NCBI GenBank assembly: GCA_951799405.1
Contig: OX637336.1
Location: 19,139,479 to 19,203,478, forward strand
Direction: 5' to 3'
Length of the DNA stretch: 64,000 nucleotides
From: Agapetus fuscipes
Lineage: Eukaryota; Arthropoda; Insecta; Trichoptera; Glossosomatidae
Position numbers and translations under genes: made by a program. The notes under the pieces are model-generated. The model was not told the origin of the DNA. It did no database searches and saw only the letters and a program-made list of their open reading frames with translations. Positions 21,245 to 30,485 of this stretch are shown here, one piece after another (positions within the stretch are counted from its first letter, which is position 1; each line of letters begins with the position of its first letter).

Positions 21245-21504
21245 AATTACTAGTTTTTTCTCACAGCTATTTATGTGAACCTTCTTGTAGTTTGCCTGCT
21301 TGAAATGCTTATGGATAAACATTTGAAGCAAGAGTATTATTTAATGCGTATTCAACTAAATACATTATAATTATCTTGTTAGCTGTAACAGAGACGTAGG
21401 TGATTTTATAATTGGTAGTCTTGGCGTAGAACTAACGAAGTAATGAAGTGATAGCATGTGTGCATTTAATATAAGAGATAAATAATAGATAACAAGAAAA
21501 ACCA

Positions 21505-21640
21505 CTTTGTTTTAGATTACTATGAGTATTTTATTTACTTTAATACCACAACCGGTTTCGCAAATATTTCGCAAACGATGTTTGCGAAACCGGTTGTGGT
21601 ATTAAATGAAATAAAATACTCATAGTAATCTAAAACAAAG
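21505..21640. mobile_element. Near-perfect 60 bp inverted repeat (palindromic MITE)
   Basis: Arms 21505-21564 and 21581-21640 pair with only two mismatches around a 16 bp loop. The arm tip is CTTTGTTTTAGATTACTATG and the inner part ACCACAACCGGTTTCGCAAA. The loop side carries ACGATGTTTGCGAAACC, a short version of the hairpin motif found in other families here. Confidence 0.9.
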
Positions 21641-21754
21641 AGATTTTTCTTTTTATCTCTTAAAATGAACGATTACAAAGTTAATGCCTCTACAATCAAT
21701 AAAAAAGATAAATCATATCTCACGCTTAGTTCAATTTTCGAAATCGTACGTAAA

Positions 21755-21980
21755 TTATTTTTATAGGTTATGAGGCTGGCTTTACGCCAACCGCATTACT
21801 TGAAGAAGACGTTGCTCTTCTCCCGGGGGGCAGGGAAACTTAATTGGGAAGGCTGAGTACACCTTGCAAGTACAATGATTCTTGGTCTGAATGACTCACT
21901 GACAAACAAAATAATTTCTAGCACTCTCGAAGGGGATCTAACCATAATCGTTCGGCGTTGAACGCAAGCGAGCTATCGAC
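21755..21980 (-). repeat. SINE-T2, diverged
   Basis: Reverse copy: ATTTTTATAGGTTATGAGGC then GGCTTTACGCCAACC, TCTTCTCCCGGGGGGCAGGG, AAGGCTGAGTA; after a gap GAACGCAAGCGAGCTATCGAC. Confidence 0.55.
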
Positions 21981-22179
21981 AAAATGAGCTATCTACGACA
22001 GGCAAAAAAAATGTTTTTAACTAAAGAACATGAATTTACTTTTGATATAAAGAAACTTTTTCTTAGGCCAATTTTTATGTATATTTTTAAATGAAAAGAT
22101 TAACTTTTTATTGTATTTAATATTTGCAAGATTGGTTGGTTGATCAATTGAAAAAAGATAAATTCCTTCCTTCTTCCGT

Positions 22180-22410
22180 TACTTGACGAACAAATTGGTA
22201 TGAGGCTAAATCGTTCACTTTCGCCAATGCCACCCCGGTTTTACGCAAATGCGGCAAGAGTTGAAAGGTTTATGTGCATGTGAGGTTTGGTTTATTTTGT
22301 ATGAACACACGCAGCATATTGTAGATTAAAATTACATGTGCTTCTGGGAGTGCATTAAACACCAGCTTTGAATGCCAATTTATCTTTGCAATTAAGATAA
22401 CAGATTACAG
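22180..22410 (+). repeat. RTE-tail repeat
   Basis: Diverged copy: TTGACGAACAAATTGGTATG, CACTTTCGCCAATGCC, AGCATATTGTAG, ATCTTTGCAATTAAG. Confidence 0.65.
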
Positions 22411-22521
22411 AAGTGCTTTTAAAACATCATTAAAAAATATTTGGCCATGACCGTGATCCGTCAAACCCTCGGCGAGTTTGGTTTTTGCTATTCAGCACCA
22501 AGTTACTGTCAACTGTTAACT

Positions 22522-22966
22522 GTCAACGACGTTACCATGTTGAAAGCACCGGTTCCCATAGATCACCGAAGTTAAGCAACATTGGGCGTGGTCAGTACTT
22601 GGATAGGTAACCGCTCAGGTACAACGCGTGTCGTTGGCACCTTGGACTGGTCCGTAGTCCGTAGTGGCAACACTTCGGACTCGTAAATGGAAGGTTGTGG
22701 ATTCGGATCCCGGCGGAGCACAAAAATATACCATTTATATTTCGAATGTGCTCTTCACTGGGTTGAAAAATTCATAAACCTTTACCAATGACCGGTCACC
22801 AAAGGTCCATTCAGCCTTACAGCAACTGGGTCTTGCTTGAGTATTGGCGCTTTGTAGCGACGACCAAGCTCGTACACCTCTGCGGCACTACAGCAAGTGT
22901 CATAGACCCCTAGAGTCTTTAGAATCTAGGGAGTCTCCCGCACAGGATTTCTTAAAAAAAAAAAAA
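22522..22966 (+). mobile_element. Chimeric SINE: 5S rRNA-like head, tRNA-like SINE-T1, LINE-derived tail
   Basis: Bases 22522-22639 (118 bp, the length of 5S rRNA) keep the 5S order: CCATGTTGAAAGCACCGGTT, ATCACCGAAGTTAAGCAACA, GGTCAGTACTTGGATAGGTA, and an end complementary to the start (GTCAACGAC / GTCGTTGGC). The T1 tRNA-like head follows without a gap (CTGGTCCGTAGTCCGTAG, box-B-like GGATTCGGATCC), then the T1 body to AAGCTCG. Bases 22876-22966 are the LINE 3' tail also found at the end of the relic 1345-1890, closing with a poly(A) run. Several changes in the 5S internal promoter region suggest a pseudogene-like head, not a working 5S gene. Confidence 0.8.
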
Positions 22967-23007
22967 AAAGTTCCGAAAGACTTAGTTGCTATAATGATAG
23001 ATGATTT

Positions 23008-23058
23008 TTGTTCTCCGCCAGAATGTGAACCCGCTGCCTTCCATTTACGAGTCCAAAA
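23008..23058 (-). repeat. SINE-T1 head fragment
   Basis: GTTCTCCGCCAGAATGTGAA, CCTTCCATTTACGAGTCC: complement of the T1 box B and anticodon-arm region. Confidence 0.6.
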
Positions 23059-23349
23059 CAACTTACCACCAGACGGATGTACGGATACGGATACATTACG
23101 GATTGGTTATTTTAGTGTTCCACAATTTACTACACTAGAAATGTTTCTAACTAGAAATTCCTGTACTACAGCCCCTACATCACGGCCTTGTGTAATGTGT
23201 AGCTCTCTCTCTTGCCTATTTGTTGAGTGTTGATGCCAATACATCTGATACTACACTGAAAGTTTATTAGAGCGGACATACTCTGAACCCACATTCGACT
23301 AATCAACACGTTTTTACCATAGAGTAACTGTTTTTTTTAAATATGTCAT
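23059..23349. other. Unassigned stretch
   Basis: A small GGATGTACGGATACGGATACATTACGGAT repetition near 23075-23105; otherwise nothing recognised. Confidence 0.35.
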
Positions 23350-23990
23350 GGTATGTCGATGGTAAGGTCTAGGTTTAAGGTGTTAGTGGTATTAAGTTTA
23401 TACGGTTCCCTACAATGTAGCCTCTACGGTTTTCTACCAATTTGCTTCTACGGCTCCTTACTATATACTTTATACGGTTCTTTACCATGTTGTTTCTAAG
23501 GCTCCGTACCATTTGTTTATATAGTTCCCTACTATGCAGTTTCTAAGGTTCCCTACTATGTAGTTTATACGGTTCCTTACCATAAAGTTAAGGTTTCCTA
23601 TCTAGATTCTAGCATCTACGGCTCTTTACCATGTAGCTTCTACAGTTCCCTACCATGTATTTTCTTTGGCTTCCCTACTATGAAGTTTCTACGGTTTCAT
23701 ACTATCTAGCATCTTTGGTTCTTAAACATGACGCTTTTATGGTTCTCTACCGTGTATTTTCTACGGTTTTCTTACTATGTAGTTTCTACGGTTCCCTTTC
23801 ATCTATATGAAACTTTGTAAGTTTCTTACCATCAAGCACCTATGGTTCCTTACCATGTAGCTTCTACAGTCCCTTCCTTCCATGTTTTTTCTACGGTTTC
23901 CTAACATGTAGTTTTTATGTTTCCTTACTATGAACTTTCTACGGTTCTCTACCATGTTGTTTCTACGGTTCTCTACCATGCAGGTCTAAG
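23350..23990 (+). repeat. 24 bp minisatellite, about 25 diverged units
   Basis: Repeated TTCTACGGTTCCCTACCATG then TAGT. Point changes and small indels throughout. No coding potential of its own. Confidence 0.9.
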
Positions 23991-24509
23991 TTTTAAAAAA
24001 GGCACTATTTCAAAGTTTCTAGATCTTCTTTTGTGATAATACTTTTTATCAATATGCATACAAGAATATATAATTTTGGGACTGTAAATTAAGGGGAAAA
24101 TTTAGCTTGACCAGTAACAAAATAAATATTTGTATGTATCTATACCAAGTCAACATTGAAAAATGAAACAAAAATGAAGGTTTTATTGCAATATTACGGG
24201 CTTTCATTACAAAATTGGAAACATTCACAAATCCATTCAAATTCAATGTTTTTACGTCTCAATTTAATTCACCTAGTGCGCTACGATGCAAAACATCCTT
24301 CAGAACGTCCTCCCATAAATTGTATTAACTAGATATCGTAATATGTGTTTGCAGATCTCTAAGCTGGCACGCATTAGTCTACGTGTACATCCATGCATGC
24401 CCACATATACATGCCTGTAACCCGACGAAGCTCGGGCAACCCTGCAAAGGCTTCAACATCTGTAAAATTGACAAAACAAATCACATCATAGCATAGATAG
24501 AAGGATAGA
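23991..24509. other. Unassigned stretch
   Basis: AT-rich, with a short GC patch CCCGACGAAGCTCGGGCAAC near 24422 that can form a hairpin. No gene recognised. Confidence 0.4.
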
Positions 24510-24584
24510 GTTGGGAATGAATGGGTAAAGAAAAAATGCAAGTAAAGGTAAACAATAATGTCATGAGATGGTTTAGACATATGG
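24510..24584 (+). pseudogene. RTE-like LINE C-terminal scrap joined to its 3' repeat
   Basis: Reads VGNEWVKKKCKVKVNNNVMR then WFRHME, matching the start of the fragment at 28256 (RSMLRWFGHLER). The frame then jumps straight into the RTE-tail repeat, so the remaining coding and spacer were deleted. Confidence 0.55.
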
Positions 24585-24847
24585 AATTCATTGACTTATA
24601 GGTTGGTGTGAGGCTGAGAACCCATACTAAAAAAAAAAGGTTTACTTTGACAATGTCACCCTTGTTTCAGGGAATGTCGGAAAAGGTTGCAGGGTTTATG
24701 TTCATTTGAGGGTTGACTTTAATTTGTAAGTACACATTCAGCATCTGTAAGCGCGAGCTACACGGTAAACGTGTTTGTTTGTGGGCATGCATTTGATTTG
24801 AGCTTTAATTTGTTAATATATCTTTGCGACTTAGATTATTGATTATG
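24585..24847 (+). repeat. RTE-tail repeat attached to LINE scrap
   Basis: ATTCATTGACTTATAGGTTGG start, ends TTGCGACTTAGATTATTGATTA. Contains a small duplication CTACACGGTAAACGTG. Confidence 0.85.
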
Positions 24848-25729
24848 GGCCTTTTCCAAAATGGAATAAGCAATACCACAAGAAAAAAATCCTCTCGCTC
24901 TGATCATGATGATGGCTAGCCGGGAGTAAGTATTCTACCCTGCTTACCAAAAAGGCAGTATCTGCAAAATGTTTGTTCTGAGATAATCGACTTCAAACTT
25001 AGGAATTGTATGATTTTAAGTACACTTACTGCTAGTCTGTGTGCTTATATCTCAGTAACCATAGGAGATCCTGCTTTTTTACTGAGCTAATTGGATTCAG
25101 CGTCGTTTAAAATTTGGAAATACATAATATATAACTCAATATCGAAAAAAAATCAATTACTGCCTTCTTTCTTAGCAGGGCAGTATTATAGGCACATCCT
25201 AGAGGTACCTCTCAGATTGTTAACGTAACAAAACTACTGAACGTCGTAGAGTTAACGTGTAGGTATGTGATTGATTCGTAGTGCCATAATAATTTATGTA
25301 CTGGCATTCGAGTTCCCGATAGCTCGATACCAAAGCAAATAGTGGAGTCCCTTCTACTCGTGGCTACGCTGGGAAATGTATGAAAGCATTGATGAGTTTG
25401 TCTTTACAAGTATTTCTGATACTTTATGGCTTTGTGGGTTATTCAAATACTAATCAAATATGAGATAAGGTAAGTTGCAATGATACATATCGCCACCTTA
25501 AAGGTTAAACATAATAGGTAAGTGCTGAAATAGTGGATAAAACATTTTATTGATTGAAACTTTTCCTACTATGTGAACTAATTAAAAGAAATTGCTCATA
25601 AAAAAGCCCTAAATTTATTAATTTTCACACGCTTTTAGAGATTTCTCTCGTCGAAAATAGTACAAAGCTGCATTTGTCTGAGAAAGCCATGTTAGATTAA
25701 TTATTCAAATCAACTTTAACGCATAGTAT
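24848..25729. other. Unassigned stretch
   Basis: About 880 bp. No coding signal. A weak match to 3030-3130 lies near 25485-25600; otherwise unique-looking AT-rich DNA. Confidence 0.4.
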
Positions 25730-25990
25730 GGACCGGTCTGTATTCTAGTTGTTAACACTTCGGACTTGTTATTAGAAGGTAGCGGGCTCAAATCCCGCTT
25801 CTTTCGTTCATTTTTCAAATTTGCTCTTCGCTGGGTTAAAAAATTAATCTGCATTTGCCAAATATCGGTCACCGTAGGTCCATTAAGCCTTACACAAACC
25901 GAGTCTTGATTGAGAATTCGCGCTTTCTACAGCGATGACAAAGCTCGCAGAAGGCTCTTGAGGCAAAAACAGCGCCGAAAAAATAAATAA
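25730..25990 (+). repeat. SINE-T1
   Basis: GGACCGGTCTGTATTCTAGT, GGGCTCAAATCCCG, TTTGCTCTTCGCTGGG, CAGCGATGACAAAGCTCGCA, AAGGCTCTTGAGG, AAATAAATAAT end. Confidence 0.8.
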
Positions 25991-25999
25991 TTACATATT

Positions 26000-26230
26000 T
26001 GTGTTATGGCTGAGGGGGCCAAGTGGGCTGATCTTTCTAGCGTATTTGGAATAGAATAACGTTGGTTCGATCCCCGCTTGGGTCTTTTGACTATAACTGT
26101 GACCCTGGTTCAACAGATATTAATTAATAATTCATTCAAATAAACAATAATGAATTATTAATTGATGATATTAATACCTGTTTCTGGCCAGGCAAAATAG
26201 GTTGGTGAATTGTATTCCTCTTCACATAAT
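26000..26230 (+). repeat. SINE-T3
   Basis: tRNA-like head TGTTATGGCTGAGGGGGCC (leucine/serine-type with long variable arm), box B GGTTCGATCCCCGC, then TGACCCTGGTTCAACAGAT and GCCAGGCAAAATAGGTTGG. Confidence 0.8.
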
Positions 26231-26239
26231 ATCTATTTA

Positions 26240-26935
26240 TTAAAAAAAAACATTTTAAAAATAAGCCTTATCTTCGCCTTAGTGCTTGTTTCGTCCATGA
26301 GAGGGAATTTCTCATGAGCAATGTTTCTGTGTGTATTGGACCAATATGTACGTATCATGAAAAGTGGAAGTTGATTGAACAAAATATATTATAAAACAAC
26401 TTTCACATAATGTGTTTTACGTTTTTTTCCTTAGCTCAGATTGTAAAGCATGTGATTCCTATGACCATTTCATTGGTCTTAAGAACCAGCACTCATGGGT
26501 GAATTTAATATTAGTATTTTCATCGATATGTACTATCATTTGTCATTGTTTACTTCAAGTGAAGCTAGTACATGCATGCGTATTTTGTACGTAAGACTCG
26601 CCTTACTTCTGCTGTACCTACCGAAGCGAATGATAGATATCCCGTAGAACTTTATCCATTGTTGGGACGGAGAGAAGTGGGCCTTAAACAAAACAAAGCC
26701 TTGGGAAACATTTGTTTTGATTACGAGCTCTGCATTTGTTTCATTTGACAGGAAGGAATGGAAAAGTTGGACGGCGCGGAAAAATCTTTGCCAAACAATA
26801 AAATATAACCAAACTTTGGTTTACAAAAAAAAAAAACGAAAAATGAAACTAAGGGTGAAGTTTTTTTTGTACTCTTCTTCCCCTATTCAGATAAGACTGG
26901 ATTGTGAAACCAAAAACGATACTATGCTATACATA
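26240..26935. other. Unassigned stretch
   Basis: Contains a good-looking splice-acceptor-like tract (TTTTTTTCCTTAGCTCAG, 26421-26438), but the sequence after it does not give a convincing exon. No repeat recognised. Confidence 0.35.
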
Positions 26936-27171
26936 TAGTGTAACTTTTTTTTGTTATTTTCCTGGAAAGGATCGCGAGTGTAACCTATTTATTTTTAGTT
27001 GTAGTTACAGCTTGCGCGGGACTGGTAGGTACCTACTCATTTCTTGTGAAGATTTAATAAGCCTTGCTAGCATTTGTATGACATGGGATATCATTTCTGA
27101 CAACCTCGATGGGATTTGAACCCGAGCTCTCGGCGTGGAATGCCAGCACTCCAACAACTGAGCTATCGACC
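26936..27171 (-). repeat. SINE-T2, near full length
   Basis: Reverse: TAGTGTAACTTTTTTTTGTT, CTCATTTCTTGTGAAG, then GACAACCTCGATGGGATTTG, CGAGCTCTCGGCGTGGAATG, AACAACTGAGCTATCGACCG. The middle is shortened. Confidence 0.8.
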
Positions 27172-27189
27172 GTTTTTTTACTCACCGAG

Positions 27190-27342
27190 GTTTTCTCAGT
27201 CTTCACAAGAAATGAGAACCAGCCCCCTCGAGAGGTGGGAAACACTCACATCAACTGAAGCCGGCGTCCTTACCCGTAAAAATAAATAGGTCCCGAATCG
27301 CCACAACCCTTTGGGGATAGCGCAGGAAATAAGTTACACTAC
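27190..27342 (+). repeat. SINE-T2 3' half, opposite orientation to its neighbour
   Basis: CAGTCTTCACAAGAAATGAG, CCCCCTCGAGAGGTGGGAAA, CGTAAAAATAAATAGGTCCC, AAATAAGTTACACTAC. Together with 26936-27171 it forms a head-to-head pair lacking the second head. Confidence 0.8.
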
Positions 27343-28255
27343 ATGTAAAGCTTACTAAAAAAAAATTATACTCGCTGATATTCGATAGAAGTGGCGCTTT
27401 TAGAAAAAGAACTGTAGAGGAACTGTTTCTAGGCAGAGAGATTTTCTCACTAGTAATATTTATCGAAGAGGAAGCTGTTACGTAGAGAGAAAAAATCTTC
27501 TCTTTTAGGGAAAATGGTGAGATTTGAAAATGGAAGAATATCAATTCGTTGATGTTGATAATTTTTTTCGAAAAATAAAAATAGAAGAATATCCATTCTT
27601 TGATGTTCATGATTTTTTTCGAAAAAAAAAACATCGTATAATATTGTGATAATTTATGAAAAGCGACATCTCTTGTGCAAAGCAAAAATGAATAATAGAT
27701 TTAAGATAATTAAATATTTGACATTATTATTTACTAACAGCTTAAAACTGTTTTTCATAGATGTCGTTATTCCATTTCATCACATTTCTCTCTCTTTGTA
27801 AAACTTTCTTCTAACAGTCCAAAAAAGTACATAAAATAAATAATAGAGCGTGCTATCAGTTCCTATCTCACATGAGCTTTCCAACAAGTTTCCTAAAAGC
27901 TTTGAGAAAACTCGTACAGATGGCAGTAGCTCTAGTTTTTTTGTTTGACTTAATATATTTTATTTTTACCGCTTGTTTTTTTATTTTTATTTTTCTTCAA
28001 AACCTGTTTGTTTTTACTGCAATGAGCAGATTTTTATTTTCTCTGAGAAGTGGTTTCTTATTAATTTTCGTTGGTTTATGACATTATTAGGTTTTCTATG
28101 AATAAATATTTTACAGGTTGTATAATTATTTATACCTTATTTAAAACTTTATTTATTACAATAAAAAATTCTCAACATTAAAAAAATTATAGGTTCTTAG
28201 GAACGTAAAAAAATAGGTCTGTTTAAAACGCTTAATAATAATTTATGAGGATGTA
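27343..28255. other. Unassigned stretch with an internal duplication
   Basis: TTTTTTTCGAAAAATAAAAA, AGAAGAATATC and TTGATGTT are duplicated around 27525-27640 (unit about 65 bp). The remainder is AT-rich with no recognised gene. Confidence 0.4.
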
Positions 28256-28591
28256 GGATGGAATGATTTTGTAAGAGAAGAATGTGGTGTAAGGGAAAGT
28301 GTGAAAGTGAAGATTAAAAGAAGTATGTTAAGATGGTTCGGGCATTTGGAGAGAATGAGTGATAAAAGATTGACGAAGAAAGTATATGTTGCTAGAACAG
28401 ATGGATGTCGTGGTAGAGGAAGACCGAGAAAAGTATGGAAGGATCAAATCTCTGAAACAGCGAATGAATGGGATATCCAGAGTCATAATAAAAGGAGGAC
28501 TTGTATGAAAAAGGTTATGACTCTGGATGAAAAGAAAGAAGTATGCAAGGACAGGAAGAAGTGGCGGCTAATCTGCAATGTTGATTTCTAA
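28256..28591 (+). pseudogene. RTE-like LINE, ORF C-terminus
   Basis: Open for about 111 codons to the TAA at 28589. Features of the C-terminal region of insect RTE-like endonuclease/RT proteins are visible: RSMLRWFGHLERMSDKRLT, then a RGRGRPRKVW basic motif, then NKRRTCMKKVM and CKDRKKWRLI. The RT and endonuclease domains are absent, so this is a 5'-truncated copy. The stop is followed by about 115 bp of spacer and then the RTE-tail repeat (28705-28950). The same order occurs inverted at 45166-45673, which argues that the repeat is this LINE's 3' UTR. There is no reason to think the fragment is expressed. Confidence 0.8.
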
Positions 28592-28704
28592 TGTTGGTGT
28601 ATTCATTTGCTACATTTTTTGCATAGGAAATTTTTGACTTTTTTTGTATAGATTTCTTTGTAAGGTTTTGTTCTTTTTTATATTTAAATGTAATTTATTA
28701 TTCA

Positions 28705-28950
28705 TATTCCTTGACTTATAGGTTGGTATGAGGCTGACCACCCATACTGTAACAAATGGTTCACTTTGCCAATGTCACCCCTGTTTCAGGGAAGGTCGGC
28801 AAAAGTTGTGGGGCTTATGTTCATTTGAGGTTTGGATTTTATTTGTAAGTACACATTCAGCATTTATAAGCGCGAACTACACTTGTTGGTTTGTGGGCAT
28901 ACATCTGAGAGCTTTAAATGAATATATCCTTGCAACTTAGATTATAGATT
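28705..28950 (+). repeat. RTE-tail repeat (3' end of the LINE fragment)
   Basis: ATTCCTTGACTTATAGGTTG to TTGCAACTTAGATTATAGATT. Close to the family consensus and almost identical to the inverted copy at 45166-45421. Confidence 0.9.
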
Positions 28951-29382
28951 AAGAGAAATTATCAATTTTACTCAGTTGATTGCCTCGCACGTACGGTTCC
29001 ATGAGGCTAACCATCAGGCGCGTGCATAGGGTACCTATAGGCAAATACATTTCAGAATAAATATTTTCTCCCATTCCCTTAAATAACTCTTTTGAAATTG
29101 ACTGAAGTATAAACGATGCTTCCAAGCGAACTTAAATTTTGAATTTTAAATTTGAATATCAAGCACAAATGGTTTTTTACCATATTTTGCCTACCTATTA
29201 GGCGCATGTGCCTGTATGGGATGCACACCCCTGCTGACCATACATAGGTAGTGGAAGGTGGGGCGGATTGTGTCAATATTACAAGAAACGGTATTGTAGA
29301 AGATTAATTTTAATCAAATCAATGATGTGATATTTAAAACAAAACAAGTACTTATCTGGCTATATTTTTTGCTTTTAAAACA
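28951..29382. other. Unassigned stretch
   Basis: No gene or named repeat seen. ATAGGTAGTGGAAGGTGGGGC is a short purine-rich patch near 29245. Confidence 0.35.
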
Positions 29383-29504
29383 CAGCACAAAAAATATACC
29401 ACTCATATTTTTAAATATGCTTTTCGCTGGGTTGAAAAATTCATAAATACTTACCGAAGGTCCATCTACCTTTACAGCAACTGGGTCTGGCTTGAGAATT
29501 GGCC
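29383..29504 (+). repeat. SINE-T1 body fragment
   Basis: AGCACAAAAAATATACCAC, TTCGCTGGGTTGAAAAATTC, GAAGGTCCATCTACC, GCTTGAGAATTGG. Head missing. Confidence 0.7.
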
Positions 29505-29520
29505 ACAAGATTGTAAAAGT

Positions 29521-29778
29521 CTGATCGATAGATCATTTAGTAGAATGCTTGCATTCCATGCCGAGAGCAAGAGTTCGATCGCCACCGAGTGCGTCAGAAA
29601 TGATTTCTCGTCTCGGTGCCTTTTAGAACCTAAATTTAATACCAACAAAGTGAACTCAGCCTTCACAAGAAATGAAAACCAGCCCCCTCGAGAGCTCGAG
29701 AGCCCCCATTTCAATTGAAAGTAGTTGGTGTGAAGCCGGCCCCCTTACCCGTAAAATAAATGCAACATGCGACCCTTT
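29521..29778 (+). repeat. SINE-T2
   Basis: CTGATCGATAGATCATTTAG head, GCATTCCATGCCGAGAGC, GTCAGAAATGATTTCTCGTC, CTTCACAAGAAATG, GAAGCCGGCCCCCTTACC. Confidence 0.8.
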
Positions 29779-29859
29779 ACAATTTATATATAGCTGCATT
29801 GGGCTTACCAAATATTATATTTAGAATATTCGAGCAAACACTCACACAATATGGAACAA

Positions 29860-30175
29860 ATTGTTATGTTATTTTAAAAATAACATAGAAAGAACAATCT
29901 CGAAGTGTACAGTGTGTTTTGTGGGCCGAACGGAGCCGAACGGTCACGGAAGCGGCCAAACTGCGCCGTTTGAACTAATCGGACCGTCGCTCATCAGTTC
30001 CCGGCAAGATGTAAACCGACTCAGACGTCGGCGACCAAGCACCAAGCGGTGCAAGAGGGGGCATTACCATGGAGTTCCCTCCTCCCTATCTACTTGGATT
30101 TCCTGCCAGCAAGGCACCCGCCTTGTGGACCAGAGTACTGAAGTACTAAAGTAAATAAACCCTTATTTGTTCCTT
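29860..30175 (+). other. GC-richer segment, possible LTR relic
   Basis: Begins with a TGTTATGTTATTTTAAAAAT hairpin and contains a CpG-rich run (CGAACGGAGCCGAACGG, CGGACCGTCGCTC). It finishes AAGTAAATAAACCCTTATTTG, which resembles an LTR poly(A) region. There is an open frame of 97 codons but no family match I can name. LTR status is a guess. Confidence 0.25.
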
Positions 30176-30477
30176 TTAAACTTATCTTTTAAATATACCA
30201 CCCTTCCCAAAATACAAGTGGGCAACACAAGGAACAACCCCACGCCCTGAGAGTGATGCTGATGAGAGCTAGCCGGATGTAAGTATCCTGGAGATACCTT
30301 CCATTTTAAACATAAAAAAATACAAGTACAATCATACAGGTACCTAGTCTAAAACACAGACACACTCACACAAATAAAAACATTCAGACACACAAGCACA
30401 CATTCGGTAGAATATATTGTTTTGTAAATAGCAAATAAATATAAATATTTAGGTAGGTAGATAAAACATTTGTAGCT
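30176..30477. other. Unassigned stretch
   Basis: CA-rich (ACACACTCACACAAAT, 30358-30400), similar in feel to 60840-60910. Nothing else recognised. Confidence 0.35.
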
Positions 30478-30485
30478 GTGAAGAG

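Noticed and set aside
20447..21331. Minus-strand open frames of 80-125 codons
   Set aside because: They are products of the tandem array; nearly the same peptide is repeated unit by unit.
22522..22639. Functional 5S rRNA gene
   Set aside because: Changes in the internal promoter region, no T-run terminator, and direct fusion to a SINE.
23350..23990. CRISPR-like repeat array
   Set aside because: Continuous 24 bp minisatellite without spacers, in an animal genome.
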